This document shows, piece by piece, positions 51,784-60,729 of a stretch of 64,000 nucleotides of DNA. A program made the translations under genes and the position numbers. Below the pieces are notes generated by a model. That model ran no database searches and had not been told where the DNA came from. It worked only from the letters and a program-made list of their open reading frames with translations. Location of the stretch: contig NZ_BAABHJ010000032.1 in assembly GCF_039542035.1 (NCBI RefSeq), forward strand, positions 62,001 through 126,000, written 5' to 3'. This DNA comes from Actinoallomurus liliacearum. GTDB lineage: Bacteria > Actinomycetota > Actinomycetes > Streptosporangiales > Streptosporangiaceae. How positions within the stretch are numbered: position 1 is the stretch's first letter; each line of letters opens with the position of its first letter.

Positions 51784-53259
51784 GTGAAGATCGCGATCAT
51801 CGGCTCCGGATTCGGTGGCCTCGGCATGGCCATCCAGCTCAAGCGGGCCGGCTTCCACGATTTCGTGATCCTGGAGAAGTCCGACGACCTCGGCGGCACC
51901 TGGCGCGACAACCAGTACCCCGGGTGCGCGTGCGACGTGCCGTCGCACATGTACTCCTTCTCCTTCGAGCTCAATCCCGACTGGTCGCGGATGTTCGCCC
52001 CGCAGCCGGAGATCTGGGACTACCTGCGGCACTGCGTCGACAAGTACGACCTCGGCCCGCACCTGCGCTTCGGCTGTACCGTCGAGACGATGGAGTGGGA
52101 GGAGACGGCACGTCACTGGCGGGTCACCCTGGCGTCCGGTGAGGTCCTCACGCCGAAGGCCGTCGTCTCCGCGATCGGCGCGCTGCACGTGCCGTCCATC
52201 CCCGAGATCCCCGGTGCCGAGCGGTTCCGGGGCACGGCCTTCCACTCCGCGCAGTGGGACCCGTCGGCCGACCTGTCCGGGAAGAGGGTCGCCGTCATCG
52301 GCACCGGCGCGTCGGCGATCCAGTTCATCCCGCGGGTCGCCGAGGAGGCGGGCCGGCTGCACGTGTTCCAGCGCACGCCCCCGTGGATCCAGCCGAAGCC
52401 CGACTTCACGCTGTCCAAGCGGGTGCGGCGCGTCTTCCGGCACGTTCCCGGGGCGCAGCGCGCCTTCCGTAACGGGATCTACTGGGTGCTGGAGACCCGG
52501 GCGGTCGGATTCACCCTCGACCCGCGGCTCATGGGGCCGATGGAGCAGTTGGCCCGCCGCCACATCGAGCGGCAAATCGACGATCCCGAGCTGCGCGCGA
52601 AGGTCACCCCTGACTACACGATCGGATGCAAGCGCATCCTGCTGTCCTCGGACTACTATCCGGCGCTGACCCGCCCGCACGTCGACCTGGTGACGGAGCC
52701 GATCAAGGAGATCACCGAGACCGGGCTGGTGACCGCGGACGGCACCGCGTACGACGTGGACGTCATCATCTACGGCACCGGGTTCAAGGTCACCGAGGCG
52801 ATCTCCGAGCAGCACATCGTCGGGCGGGACGGGCTGAAGATCCAGGAGGCCTGGGCCGGCGGCATCGAGGCCCACCACGGCGTGACGGTGGCGGGGTTCC
52901 CGAATCTCTTCCTGCTCCTGGGCCCCAACACCGGGCTCGGCCACAACTCGGTGGTGTTCATGATCGAGTCGCAGGTGCAGCACGTGCTGAGCTGCCTGTG
53001 CCTGCTCTCGCGGGAGAACGCCGAGGCGATCGAGGCACGGCCCGAGGCCCAGCGACGGTTCAACGACCGCCTGCAGAAGAGGCTGCGCCGGGCGGTCTGG
53101 AACGAGGGCGGCTGCACGAGCTGGTACCTCGACGAGCACGGCGTCAACCGCACGCTGTGGCCCGGCTTCACCTTCGAGTACTGGGCGCGCACCCGGCGTG
53201 CCCGCCGGGAGGACTACGACCTGACCCCGGCCGGAGCCGGGAAGCCCGTCCGGGCCTGA
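51784..53259 (+). CDS. Flavin-containing Baeyer-Villiger-type monooxygenase
   Basis: 491 residues from GTG 51784 (GGAGG 4 nt upstream); an upstream GTG at 51742 lies in the operator region and is less likely. FAD motif IIGSGFGGLGMAIQL, GGTWRDNQYPGCACDVPSHMYS, BVMO fingerprint FRGTAFHSAQWD, and NADPH motif VIGTGASAIQFIP. It probably inserts oxygen into a ketone to give an ester or lactone. Steroid or cycloketone substrates are possible given the neighbouring cholesterol oxidase, but this is inference. Confidence 0.92.
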   Translation: MKIAIIGSGFGGLGMAIQLKRAGFHDFVILEKSDDLGGTWRDNQYPGCACDVPSHMYSFSFELNPDWSRMFAPQPEIWDYLRHCVDKYDLGPHLRFGCTVETMEWEETARHWRVTLASGEVLTPKAVVSAIGALHVPSIPEIPGAERFRGTAFHSAQWDPSADLSGKRVAVIGTGASAIQFIPRVAEEAGRLHVFQRTPPWIQPKPDFTLSKRVRRVFRHVPGAQRAFRNGIYWVLETRAVGFTLDPRLMGPMEQLARRHIERQIDDPELRAKVTPDYTIGCKRILLSSDYYPALTRPHVDLVTEPIKEITETGLVTADGTAYDVDVIIYGTGFKVTEAISEQHIVGRDGLKIQEAWAGGIEAHHGVTVAGFPNLFLLLGPNTGLGHNSVVFMIESQVQHVLSCLCLLSRENAEAIEARPEAQRRFNDRLQKRLRRAVWNEGGCTSWYLDEHGVNRTLWPGFTFEYWARTRRARREDYDLTPAGAGKPVRA

Positions 53260-53267
53260 CGAGGCGG

Positions 53268-53296
53268 GGGCGGGCCCGGCCGAACGGTGCCCGCCC
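53268..53296. terminator. Bidirectional hairpin terminator
   Basis: GGGCGGGC (53268-53275) pairs with GCCCGCCC (53289-53296) across a 13-nt loop, between the convergent monooxygenase and phospholipase genes. Confidence 0.75.
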
Positions 53297-53297
53297 G

Positions 53298-54584
53298 TTA
53301 CGGCGTGGCGAAGCGGCGGTGCCGGGCGAGCGCCGCCAGGTCCGCCCAGTCCTCCCCGGAATGGGAGTGATCGGGGATGACGCAGCCGAAGGTCAGCGGG
53401 CGCGGGACGTCGTACCGCGGGACCTTCAGCCGCGGTCGCTGCGTGAAGTCGAGGACCTCGGCGAGGTTGCGCGCCGCCGCGTCCCGTACGGTCAGCGGGT
53501 CCAGGCCGAACCGCCACTCGATCATCTTCAGGATCGACGTGTGGTCGTAGAGGCGATGGGCCACGTGGCCGCGCCGGGCCCACGGCGAGATGACCACGCA
53601 GGGCACCCGGAAACCGCGCAGGCCGGCGCCGAGGTCGGGGTTGGGGTCCGGGCCGGCGGGCGGGGCGACGTGGTCGAAGAAGCCGCCCCACTCGTCGTAC
53701 GTGACGACCAGCACCGTCCTGGACCAGTCGGGGCCGGCGACCACCGCGTCGTGCACCTTGCCCAGGAAGTGCTGGCCGAGGCGGATGTCGGCCAGCGGGT
53801 GCTCGTCCTCGGACAGGCCGGGCACCGCCTCGCCGAGGAAGCCGGGCTCCACGAACGAGACCGCGGGAAGCGTCCCGGTCGCGGCCGCCGCGTAGAACTC
53901 CGCGATCGGGTGGCTGATCCCGAGATACCGCGTGCCCCAGAGCGCGGTGTAGGGCACGTCGCTGTAGTAGTAGCGGCCCTTGACGCCGCCGGCGGCCAGG
54001 CGGTCCCAGATCGTCGGCATGGTGGCGAGCTTGTCCACCGACGTCGTACGCCGGTCGGTCTGCGCCGCGTGCAGGAAGAACCGGTTGGGGAACGTCGGGC
54101 CCATCATGGCGGCGAAATACCGGTCGCAGACCGTCCAGTCCCGCGCCGCGCGGCCGTAGAACCCCAGGTCGGCGGCCTCGTAGTAGCCGATGGAGAGCAG
54201 GTCGTTCGTCCCGGCGCGCAGCCAGCCGTCACAGGCGCCGTCATTGAACTCGACCCGGCCGCCGTCGTAGGAGTGGTCGGGGTCGTTGAAGCCGCAGCCG
54301 TGCGGCACGGTCAGGTGGTGCGTCTCGTGCGGCACGCCGTCGCGGTCGGTGTACGTCAGCCCGGCCTGCCGGCCGTCCGCGCCCGGCAGCCAGCCGAGGT
54401 AGTGGTCGAAGGAGCGGTTCTCCATCATCACGACGATGATGTGGTCGATGCCCGACCGCTGCGGCGCGGGCAGGCGTACGGCCGCCTCCGCCCGGCCCTC
54501 CGTCGGTGGCTCCGTGGCGACGACGCCCGCCGCCACCGCCCCGGCCGTCCCGGCGATGAACCCGCGTCGGCTGACCTCGCCCAC
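53298..54584 (-). CDS. Tat-exported phospholipase C/acid phosphatase-family phosphoesterase
   Basis: 428 residues from GTG 54584 (GGAGG upstream). Twin-arginine signal SRRGFIAGTAGAVAAGVVA. Phosphoesterase family (PF04185): metal-binding MMENRSFDHYLGWLPGADG near residue 55, TFPNRFFLHAA, YDEWGGFFDHVAPPAGPDPN, and RVPCVVISPWARRGHVAH. It hydrolyses phospholipids or phosphate monoesters outside the cell. It is divergent from the cholesterol oxidase gene with 378 bp between; both enzymes would act on membrane lipids, so joint use is plausible. Confidence 0.93.
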   Translation of the reverse strand: MGEVSRRGFIAGTAGAVAAGVVATEPPTEGRAEAAVRLPAPQRSGIDHIIVVMMENRSFDHYLGWLPGADGRQAGLTYTDRDGVPHETHHLTVPHGCGFNDPDHSYDGGRVEFNDGACDGWLRAGTNDLLSIGYYEAADLGFYGRAARDWTVCDRYFAAMMGPTFPNRFFLHAAQTDRRTTSVDKLATMPTIWDRLAAGGVKGRYYYSDVPYTALWGTRYLGISHPIAEFYAAAATGTLPAVSFVEPGFLGEAVPGLSEDEHPLADIRLGQHFLGKVHDAVVAGPDWSRTVLVVTYDEWGGFFDHVAPPAGPDPNPDLGAGLRGFRVPCVVISPWARRGHVAHRLYDHTSILKMIEWRFGLDPLTVRDAAARNLAEVLDFTQRPRLKVPRYDVPRPLTFGCVIPDHSHSGEDWADLAALARHRRFATP

Positions 54585-54962
54585 CGTCGCCTCCCAGCGT
54601 GATGATCCGTTGCCGAGCCGAGTATGACGGCTGCGGCCGAGCGCGAACGGCCGATCATGAGGCCGGTTCCGGACACGGAGCGGCGCGGAGCCGCACGGCG
54701 TCCTCGGTCACGCGGGGAGGGCGGGACCGCGCCCGGACCCCGCCGGGACACACGGGCGAATCGATACCAAGCAAGTGCTTGACCAAATGCCCGATACCGC
54801 CGTATAACCGGCGCAAGCGTTGACGCTCACGTGCCCTGACGGCTCCGGCCTCGTCCGCGGCGGAGTCACCCCGGCGGGACGCCTCCGGCCGGCACCCGCC
54901 GCCTTCTCGCTGCTTTCCGGCGGCCCGCCGCCACGGACCGCCGCTCCCCCCGGGAGCACCCC
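54585..54962. promoter_or_regulatory. 378-bp divergent regulatory region with promoter and KstR2-like site
   Basis: The spacer separates phospholipase and cholesterol oxidase genes. A strong plus-strand promoter is visible: TTGACC (54779-54784), 18 nt, TATAAC (54803-54808). AGCAAGTGCTTGAC (54770-54783) overlaps its -35; it holds the palindrome CAAG-TG-CTTG and matches the recalled KstR2 consensus AnCAAGnnCTTGnT except for the last base. The leader would be about 150 nt; I see no gene in it. Confidence 0.65.
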
Positions 54963-56654
54963 ATGGAATCCTCGTCCCACCTCTCCCGCCGCGGCCTGCT
55001 CGCCGCCGCGGGCGCGGCCGCCCTCACCTGGCTCCCCGCCTTCCGAGTCCCCGCCCGCGCCGACACGCTGCCCGGCTTCCCCCTGCCGCTGTACCGGCAG
55101 GCGTACCAGAACTGGTCCGAAGAGATCACGATCGCGGACGCCCTGACGTGCGCGCCGAACACCCCGGCCGACGTCGTGGCCGTCGCGAACTGGGCCCAAG
55201 CGAACGGCTACCGCGTCCGGCCGAAGGGCATGGGACACAACTGGTCGCCGATCCTCGTGCCGAACGGCGCCAACGTCGGCAAGGTCATCCTCGTCGACAC
55301 GACACAGCACCTGACGTCCGTCAGCGTCGGCTCCGCCACGGTGACCGCGCAGACCGGCGTCACGATGGACGCCCTGCTCGCCACGCTCGAGTCCGCCGGC
55401 CTGGGGTTCACCGCCATCCCGGCGCCCGGGGACATCACGCTCGGCGGCGTCCTCGCGATCAACGCGCACGGCTCGGCGATCCCCGCCCAGGGTGAGAGCC
55501 GGCTCGCCGGGACCAGCTACGGCTCACTGAGCAACCTCATCCGGTCCCTCACCGCCGTGGTGTGGAACGGCAGCGCGTTCACGCTGCGGACGTTCACCCG
55601 GACCGACCCCGCGATGAAGGCGTTCCTGGCCCATCTCGGCCGGGCGTTCGTCACCGAGGTCACCCTGGAGGTGGGCGCGAACCAGCGCCTGCGGTGCCAG
55701 AGCCGGTACGACATCCAGGCCACGGACGTGTTCGCCGCGCCGGCCACGGCCGGTTCGAACTCCTTCGCGAGCCTCCTGAACGGATGCGGGCGGATCGAGG
55801 TGATCTGGTTCCCGTTCACGACCGTGCCCTGGATCAAACTCTGGTCGCTCAGCCCCACCAAGCCGCTCCTGTCCAAGCAGGTGACCGCCCCGTACAACTA
55901 CACGTTCGCCAACTTCATCAATCAGCAGCAGTCCGACTACATCGAGCAGATCGTGGGCGGGAACGTCTCCGTCACGCCGACCTTCGAGAACCTCGAGATG
56001 TCGATCGTCGGCTCGGGCCTGATCACCACCGGCACCTGGGACGTCTGGGGCTGGTCGAAGAACACCCTGCTGTACGTACAGCCGACCACCCTGCGGATCG
56101 TCGAGGCCGGGTTCGCCGTGCTCACCGCGCGGGCGAACATCCAGCGCGTGGTCAGCGAGTTCTACGCCCAGTACGTCTCGCGGGTCAACGCCTACAAGGC
56201 GCAGGGGCAGTACCCGATGAACGGCCCGGTCGAGATCCGGGTGACCGGCCTGGACCAGCCGGCGGAGTCGGGGGTGAGCGGCGCGGTCTCGCCGCAGCTG
56301 TCGTCCGTACGGCCCCGGCCCGACCATCCCGAGTGGGACGTCTGCGTCTGGCTCGACATGGGGACCATCCCCGGCACGCCACAGTGCAACGCCTTCTATC
56401 GCGAGATGGAGCAGTGGATCTTCTCCAACTACACGGGCTCGTACGCGACCGTACGGCCCGAGTGGTCCAAGGCGTGGGCGATCACGAACAGCGCGGCGTG
56501 GGCCGACACGACGATGCTCACCTCGACCATCCGGAACGCCGTGAACGCGGGCCAGGCGGCCGGCGACGGTTTCGACGCCGCGCGGACCACGCTGAACGGC
56601 TACGACCCTTACCGGGTGTTCAGCAACACGTTCCTGGACACGCTCCTGCCCTGA
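54963..56654 (+). CDS. Tat-exported type II cholesterol oxidase (covalent FAD, VAO fold)
   Basis: 563 residues. Twin-arginine signal SRRGLLAAAGAAALTWLPAF. FAD-binding PCMH domain ~55-240 with RVRPKGMGHNWSPILV, whose His92 fits the covalent FAD attachment of Brevibacterium type II cholesterol oxidase, and AINAHGSAIPAQGE. The rest (~240-563) is the cholesterol-oxidase substrate-binding domain (MNGPVEIRVTGLD, DHPEWDVCVWLDMGTIPG, EWSKAWAITNSAAW). It oxidises the 3-hydroxyl of sterols, entering the pathway that ends in the KstR2 cluster 28 kb away. Its promoter carries a KstR2-like site. Confidence 0.9.
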   Translation: MESSSHLSRRGLLAAAGAAALTWLPAFRVPARADTLPGFPLPLYRQAYQNWSEEITIADALTCAPNTPADVVAVANWAQANGYRVRPKGMGHNWSPILVPNGANVGKVILVDTTQHLTSVSVGSATVTAQTGVTMDALLATLESAGLGFTAIPAPGDITLGGVLAINAHGSAIPAQGESRLAGTSYGSLSNLIRSLTAVVWNGSAFTLRTFTRTDPAMKAFLAHLGRAFVTEVTLEVGANQRLRCQSRYDIQATDVFAAPATAGSNSFASLLNGCGRIEVIWFPFTTVPWIKLWSLSPTKPLLSKQVTAPYNYTFANFINQQQSDYIEQIVGGNVSVTPTFENLEMSIVGSGLITTGTWDVWGWSKNTLLYVQPTTLRIVEAGFAVLTARANIQRVVSEFYAQYVSRVNAYKAQGQYPMNGPVEIRVTGLDQPAESGVSGAVSPQLSSVRPRPDHPEWDVCVWLDMGTIPGTPQCNAFYREMEQWIFSNYTGSYATVRPEWSKAWAITNSAAWADTTMLTSTIRNAVNAGQAAGDGFDAARTTLNGYDPYRVFSNTFLDTLLP

Positions 56655-56659
56655 GGACC

Positions 56660-56706
56660 GGCGTCGCCCGTATCGGCGGGATGAACCCCCCGATACGGGC
56701 GACGCC
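56660..56706. terminator. Long perfect hairpin terminator
   Basis: A 17-bp perfect inverted repeat: GGCGTCGCCCGTATCGG (56660-56676) and its complement (56690-56706), with a 13-nt loop. It lies between the convergent cholesterol oxidase and HAD genes. Confidence 0.9.
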
Positions 56707-56723
56707 GCCCCGGACGGGCCGGG

Positions 56724-57383
56724 TCACTCGGCGAGCGGGCTGTCGTCGAGCTCCCGTAGCAGGTGCGCCGTTCCGTCGTAGACGGCGACCGCGCCGGCCT
56801 CCCGGAGCTCGTCCGCTCCGATGCCCCCGGACAGCACCGCGACGCACGGCAGGCCGGCGCGCGCGCACGCCTTGACGTCCCAGACCGTGTCACCGACGAA
56901 GATCGCCTGGTCGGCCTGGACGCCGGCGCGTTCGAGAGCGACCTGCACGATGTCCGGGGCCGGCTTGCTCTGCTCCGCGTCGGCCGAGGAGGTCACGGCG
57001 CTGATCGCGTCATCGGCGTCGAGGGCGGCCAGCAGCGCCTTCATCTCGTCCCCGTCCGCGGAACTGGCCAGAACGACCTTCCGGCCGCGCGCGGCGCAGG
57101 CGCGCAGCAGGTCGGCCGCGCCTTCGAAGGCGCGCAACCGTTCCCAGAACAGGCGGTAGAGGGTCTTGTGCCCGGCGCGAACGTCCTCGTCGCCGTCGCG
57201 ATCACGATCCTCGGGCAGCAGCTGGTCGAGGAGCTTGTCGGACCCCATCCCGATCGCCCGGTGCACGGCGGCCATGTCGACCTCGTGGCCGTGCTGCCGG
57301 AACGTCTCCCACCACGTCACGGCGTGCAGGTAGTTGGTGTCGACGAGCGTTCCGTCGACGTCGAAGATCACCGCTTCGGTCAT
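56724..57383 (-). CDS. HAD-family phosphatase (beta-phosphoglucomutase-like)
   Basis: 219 residues. Motif I FDVDGTLVDTNYLH with nucleophile Asp, C1 cap (WWETFRQHGHEVDMAAVHRAIGMGSDKLL), motif II VLASSADG, motif III Lys in SKPAPDI and motif IV VGDTVWDVKACARAG. Similar proteins dephosphorylate small sugars or phosphoglycolate. It lies 22 nt downstream of the baeRF-like gene and so probably shares its mRNA. Substrate unknown. Confidence 0.92.
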   Translation of the reverse strand: MTEAVIFDVDGTLVDTNYLHAVTWWETFRQHGHEVDMAAVHRAIGMGSDKLLDQLLPEDRDRDGDEDVRAGHKTLYRLFWERLRAFEGAADLLRACAARGRKVVLASSADGDEMKALLAALDADDAISAVTSSADAEQSKPAPDIVQVALERAGVQADQAIFVGDTVWDVKACARAGLPCVAVLSGGIGADELREAGAVAVYDGTAHLLRELDDSPLAE

Positions 57384-57404
57384 CGAGCGTGTCTCCCCGG
57401 CCGG

Positions 57405-58493
57405 TCAGTCCACGTACCGCAGCAGCGCCCCGACCCCGGAGTCCGCGCGCAGCGACTCCGGTGGCAGCAGCTGCAGATCCCCGTCCGTGCCCGCCAGCGC
57501 CCTGATCAGCGCGGCGTCGGCGCGGTCCTCGACGGGGTCGGCGACGCCCAGCTCGCGAAGGAGGTCGGCCGAGGTCCCCACGTCGGTCGGGTGCGGACCG
57601 GTCCACAGCGTGGCCGGTGAGTCCGGCCGGTCCTCCAGGAACAGGGTCGCGACCTGGCCCTTGCGCAGGGCGTCCGTCACGGCCTCCAGGCCGTCGACCG
57701 CCCGGCGCCCCTTGGTGAGCTGCTCGTCGAACTGGCCGAGCAGCGCCGCGAGGTGCTCCTCGCGCTTGTGCTCGACGGCCTGGGCGATCTCCTCGTCCAG
57801 TGACGGGCCGACTCCGCCGGCGTCGACCAGGCGCGCCAGCACCGCTTCGGGCAGCTCCCCCTGCACGGCCTTGCGGGCACGGATGTCGCCCGCCAGCACG
57901 ACGAGTTCGGCGCCGCAGTCGTCGACGGCCACGGCGATCTCGTGGGCGACCTTCTTGGCGTTGGTCCGCCAGACCTCCTCGGCGGCCCGCTGCTGCTTGT
58001 CCTGCCGGAACATGTCCCCGGCCTTGACCTTGCGCACCGGGAAGTCCTCTTCCGGCTTGACGGTGATGACGCGGCGATGGCCGTCCCGGGACACGCAGGT
58101 CAGCTCGCCGCCGAGCCGGTCAACCGTGGCGGACAGGTAGGCCATCGGCTCCCCGCGCTGGGCGAGCAGCGGCTTGACGTGGGGCAGCGGTGCGTACTTG
58201 GCCAGTTCGACGCGCGGCGCCCCGGGCAGCACCTCGTGGTGGACGACCTCGCCGTCCGCCGCGAACATCGCGAGGGTGCCGGACTCACGCCGGGTGTTCT
58301 CCTCATCGACGAGCCGCACCATCGCCTCGATCATCGTGGCCGGGGCTCCCTGGTCGACCAGCTCCCGCTGCCGGGCCTTGCGGCGCAGTTCAATGGCCTT
58401 CGGAGCGTCTTCCGTGATCCGCCTGATGTCCAGGTAGACGGAGGCGAACGGTCCTGAGCTGTCGTACAGCGACTTGAGGAAGCTAACGTCCAT
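57405..58493 (-). CDS. Rv2629-like protein, bacterial eRF1 (baeRF) family
   Basis: 362 residues. N-terminus FLKSLYDSSGPFASVYLDIRR, middle VDDCGAELVVLAGDIRARKAVQGEL and C-terminal GQVATLFLEDRPDS fit the actinobacterial baeRF2/Rv2629 group. These resemble the middle and C-terminal domains of archaeal/eukaryotic eRF1 and are thought to act at ribosomes during stress; Rv2629 is induced in dormancy. The eRF1-type GGQ motif is not present. Role is inferred from family. Confidence 0.85.
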   Translation of the reverse strand: MDVSFLKSLYDSSGPFASVYLDIRRITEDAPKAIELRRKARQRELVDQGAPATMIEAMVRLVDEENTRRESGTLAMFAADGEVVHHEVLPGAPRVELAKYAPLPHVKPLLAQRGEPMAYLSATVDRLGGELTCVSRDGHRRVITVKPEEDFPVRKVKAGDMFRQDKQQRAAEEVWRTNAKKVAHEIAVAVDDCGAELVVLAGDIRARKAVQGELPEAVLARLVDAGGVGPSLDEEIAQAVEHKREEHLAALLGQFDEQLTKGRRAVDGLEAVTDALRKGQVATLFLEDRPDSPATLWTGPHPTDVGTSADLLRELGVADPVEDRADAALIRALAGTDGDLQLLPPESLRADSGVGALLRYVD

Positions 58494-58639
58494 GCTGGCC
58501 GCCTACCCGCCGAGGCTGTCCCAAACCCACGATTCGCCCAGCCGAAGTCGGAGGGCTCTCCGATGCGGCGATGGCGGCGCGTATCCGAGCGGCGACCGAC
58601 CGCGTCCATTCGCGGTGATCAGGCCGTCGGCCACGGCCA

Positions 58640-58745
58640 CGCCGCGGCCCGCGAGCGCCGGGCGCGACTCCGTGCAGGCGCGCCTTGATGCAGGCCCGCC
58701 TCCGGGCGGGCGCGACTCCGGGCGGGCGCGGCTCCGGGCGTGGTT
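58640..58745. repeat. GGGCGCGACTCCG short-repeat tract in spacer
   Basis: The 256-bp spacer between the baeRF-like gene and DUF1360 contains at least four imperfect copies of GGGCGCGACTCCG (with GGCGCGGCTCCG and GGCGCGCCTTG variants). No gene is recognisable here. It is the third GC-rich repeated spacer in the window. Confidence 0.55.
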
Positions 58746-58749
58746 CGCC

Positions 58750-59259
58750 TCAGTCCTCCGCGGCCCGCTGCAGCCGCGCGTAGGCGAGCTGGAGCCAGTC
58801 GGCGCCCGCCACGGCCGTCATCGTGGCACCGGCCAGCCGGGTCGCGTCCGGCGCGAAGGTCATCCCGACCGTGTACGCGGTGGCCACCCACTGCGCCATG
58901 CAGAACGGGCAGGTGATCAGCTCGCCGATCGCGTGCTTGACGCCCTTGCCCCGTACCTCCTCGGCGAGTTCGGCCGGACCGGACGTCCCCTTGTACCGGG
59001 TGAAGGGCGCCCGCAGCGGGCTCGTCACCGTGTCCTTCGCGAGCGTGCGGGACACCTTGTGGGTCGTGACGGCCATCAGGGCGACGTCCCGCACGCCCAA
59101 GCGGGGCGCCCGACGCCCGGTCAACCGGGCGATCACCGTGGCGGCGCCGACGGCCATGCCGTAGACGGCGAGCGTGCCGGCGTAGGACTTCAGCGGCCGC
59201 GGTTCACCCTGGCTGTACTCGCGTTCGTTCTCCTTCACGGTCTCGATCACCGAGTTCAC
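58750..59259 (-). CDS. DUF1360 membrane protein
   Basis: 169 residues from ATG 59259. Two to three hydrophobic segments. The region DVALMAVTTHKVSRTLAKDTVTSPLRAPFTRYKG and GELITCPFCMAQWVATAYTVG is typical of DUF1360, which includes the sporulation protein YjcL-like/YkvI-neighbour family. The CPFC pair may bind metal or form a disulphide. Monocistronic; function unknown. Confidence 0.88.
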   Translation of the reverse strand: MNSVIETVKENEREYSQGEPRPLKSYAGTLAVYGMAVGAATVIARLTGRRAPRLGVRDVALMAVTTHKVSRTLAKDTVTSPLRAPFTRYKGTSGPAELAEEVRGKGVKHAIGELITCPFCMAQWVATAYTVGMTFAPDATRLAGATMTAVAGADWLQLAYARLQRAAED

Positions 59260-59341
59260 GGAAAGCTCCTCTTGATCGCGGCGTTGTCTCGTCCGACAGG
59301 CGAAGGAGCTACCCGGAGAACCCGCCCCGAACCGCCTACCT

Positions 59342-59356
59342 CCCCGGCGGCCGGGG
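59342..59356 (-). terminator. Short GC hairpin after VWA gene
   Basis: CCCCGG (59342-59347) and CCGGGG (59351-59356) form a 6-bp stem with a 3-nt loop just past the VWA stop. Weak, but well placed. Confidence 0.4.
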
Positions 59357-59358
59357 CG

Positions 59359-60714
59359 TCACGCCAGCGACTCGACGAAGTCCGCGAGCTGGGCCAGGTT
59401 GCGGCATTCGCGCATCGGCACCACCGCCCCGTACGCCGAGGCCGCCGAGTCTCCGGTGTCCCAGTCCCGGACGGGCTCGGGGTTGAGCCAGTACGCGTGC
59501 CGGGCCCGCCCGGCCAGCCGCTCGACCGTCTCGAGGTTGAGCGATCCGTAGTTGCTCCGGGCGTCCCCCAGGATCAGCAGGGACGTCTTCGGTGTGATGG
59601 CGTCGGCGTACCGGTCCGCGAAGACGCCGAACGCGCGCCCGTAGTCGCTGTGCCCGCTGATCCAGACCAGGCGCGCCTCCCGGGTCATACGGGTCATCGC
59701 CTCCACGACGTCCGCGCCCGGTGCGAAGAACTTCGTGATCTCATCCAGGTCGTCGATGAACGCGAACGCCCGCACCCGGGCGAACTGCTCGCGCAGCGCG
59801 TACGTCAGGAGCAGCGTGAAGTGCGCGAACGAGGAGACCGAGTCGCTGGCGTCGCACAGGACGACGAGCTCGGGCTTGTGCGGACGGGGCGGCCGGTGGT
59901 GCGTGGTCAGGGGGACGCCGCCCGTCGACAGTGACGCGCGTACGGTCCTGCGAAAGTCCAGCCGCCCGTTCCTGCCGTGCCGCCGGCGATGGGCGAGACG
60001 GGCGGCGAGCCGCCGGGCGAGCGGCTGGATCTCCCGCCGGATCGCGGCCAGGTCCGTGCGCGTCGCCCGGAGGAAGTCCACCTGTTCGAGCGGCTGCCGC
60101 ACGGTGCCGCGCGCGACCTTCTCGGCTCCGGCGTCCTCGGCGATCCGCCGCCGTACGTCCTCGGCGACGAACCTCTCGAAACGTTCGATGCGGCGCGTGA
60201 ACGTCCGGCGGGCGACCTTCTCGTCGAGGCCGCCGCGCTCGGTCAGCACGGCGGCCAGCAGCCCGGCCATCAGCGTCTCCGGGGACAGCGTCCGCAGCAC
60301 CTGGTAGGAGAACCACGGGCTTCCGCCGCCTCCGCCGCCGGACCCGCGCCCGTACGCGCCGACGGCCTTACGGGCGAAGTCCCGCAGGAGGCCGTCGTCC
60401 CCCTCCAGCAGGAGGCGGCTCAGCTCGTCGCGCAGCCGCCGCACCTCCGGATCGTCGTACGCGGGACGCTCCCGGGCCTCCTCGGGACTGCCGGTCACCG
60501 GCGGGAACCACAGCTCGAACAGCGTGTCGAACGCCTCCCGGTGCGCCTGCCGCTTGACGAGCGTGGCCGCGTACGCCGCGCGCAGCGACTCGCGCTCGGC
60601 CAGGTCGATCGTCGCCAGGGCGTGAGCGGCGTCGAGCCCTTCGGCGAGCGACACGGGCAGACCCGCCTCCCGCAGCGCCCCGAGGAACCCGAGATGCCGG
60701 TCCAGCAGCGCCAT
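59359..60714 (-). CDS. CoxE-like VWA-domain protein
   Basis: 451 residues. N-terminal helical region (~1-230) and C-terminal von Willebrand A domain with MIDAS LVVLCDASDSVSSFAHF (~290) and LVWISGHSDYGRAF, LLILGDARSNYG. A Gly run lies near residue 125 (GRGSGGGGGGSPW). It belongs to the VWA partners of MoxR AAA+ ATPases; such pairs remodel or insert metal into target complexes. It follows moxR by 15 nt in one operon. No obvious target enzyme lies next to it. Confidence 0.92.
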   Translation of the reverse strand: MALLDRHLGFLGALREAGLPVSLAEGLDAAHALATIDLAERESLRAAYAATLVKRQAHREAFDTLFELWFPPVTGSPEEARERPAYDDPEVRRLRDELSRLLLEGDDGLLRDFARKAVGAYGRGSGGGGGGSPWFSYQVLRTLSPETLMAGLLAAVLTERGGLDEKVARRTFTRRIERFERFVAEDVRRRIAEDAGAEKVARGTVRQPLEQVDFLRATRTDLAAIRREIQPLARRLAARLAHRRRHGRNGRLDFRRTVRASLSTGGVPLTTHHRPPRPHKPELVVLCDASDSVSSFAHFTLLLTYALREQFARVRAFAFIDDLDEITKFFAPGADVVEAMTRMTREARLVWISGHSDYGRAFGVFADRYADAITPKTSLLILGDARSNYGSLNLETVERLAGRARHAYWLNPEPVRDWDTGDSAASAYGAVVPMRECRNLAQLADFVESLA

Positions 60715-60729
60715 CAGGCCTCCCGGATC

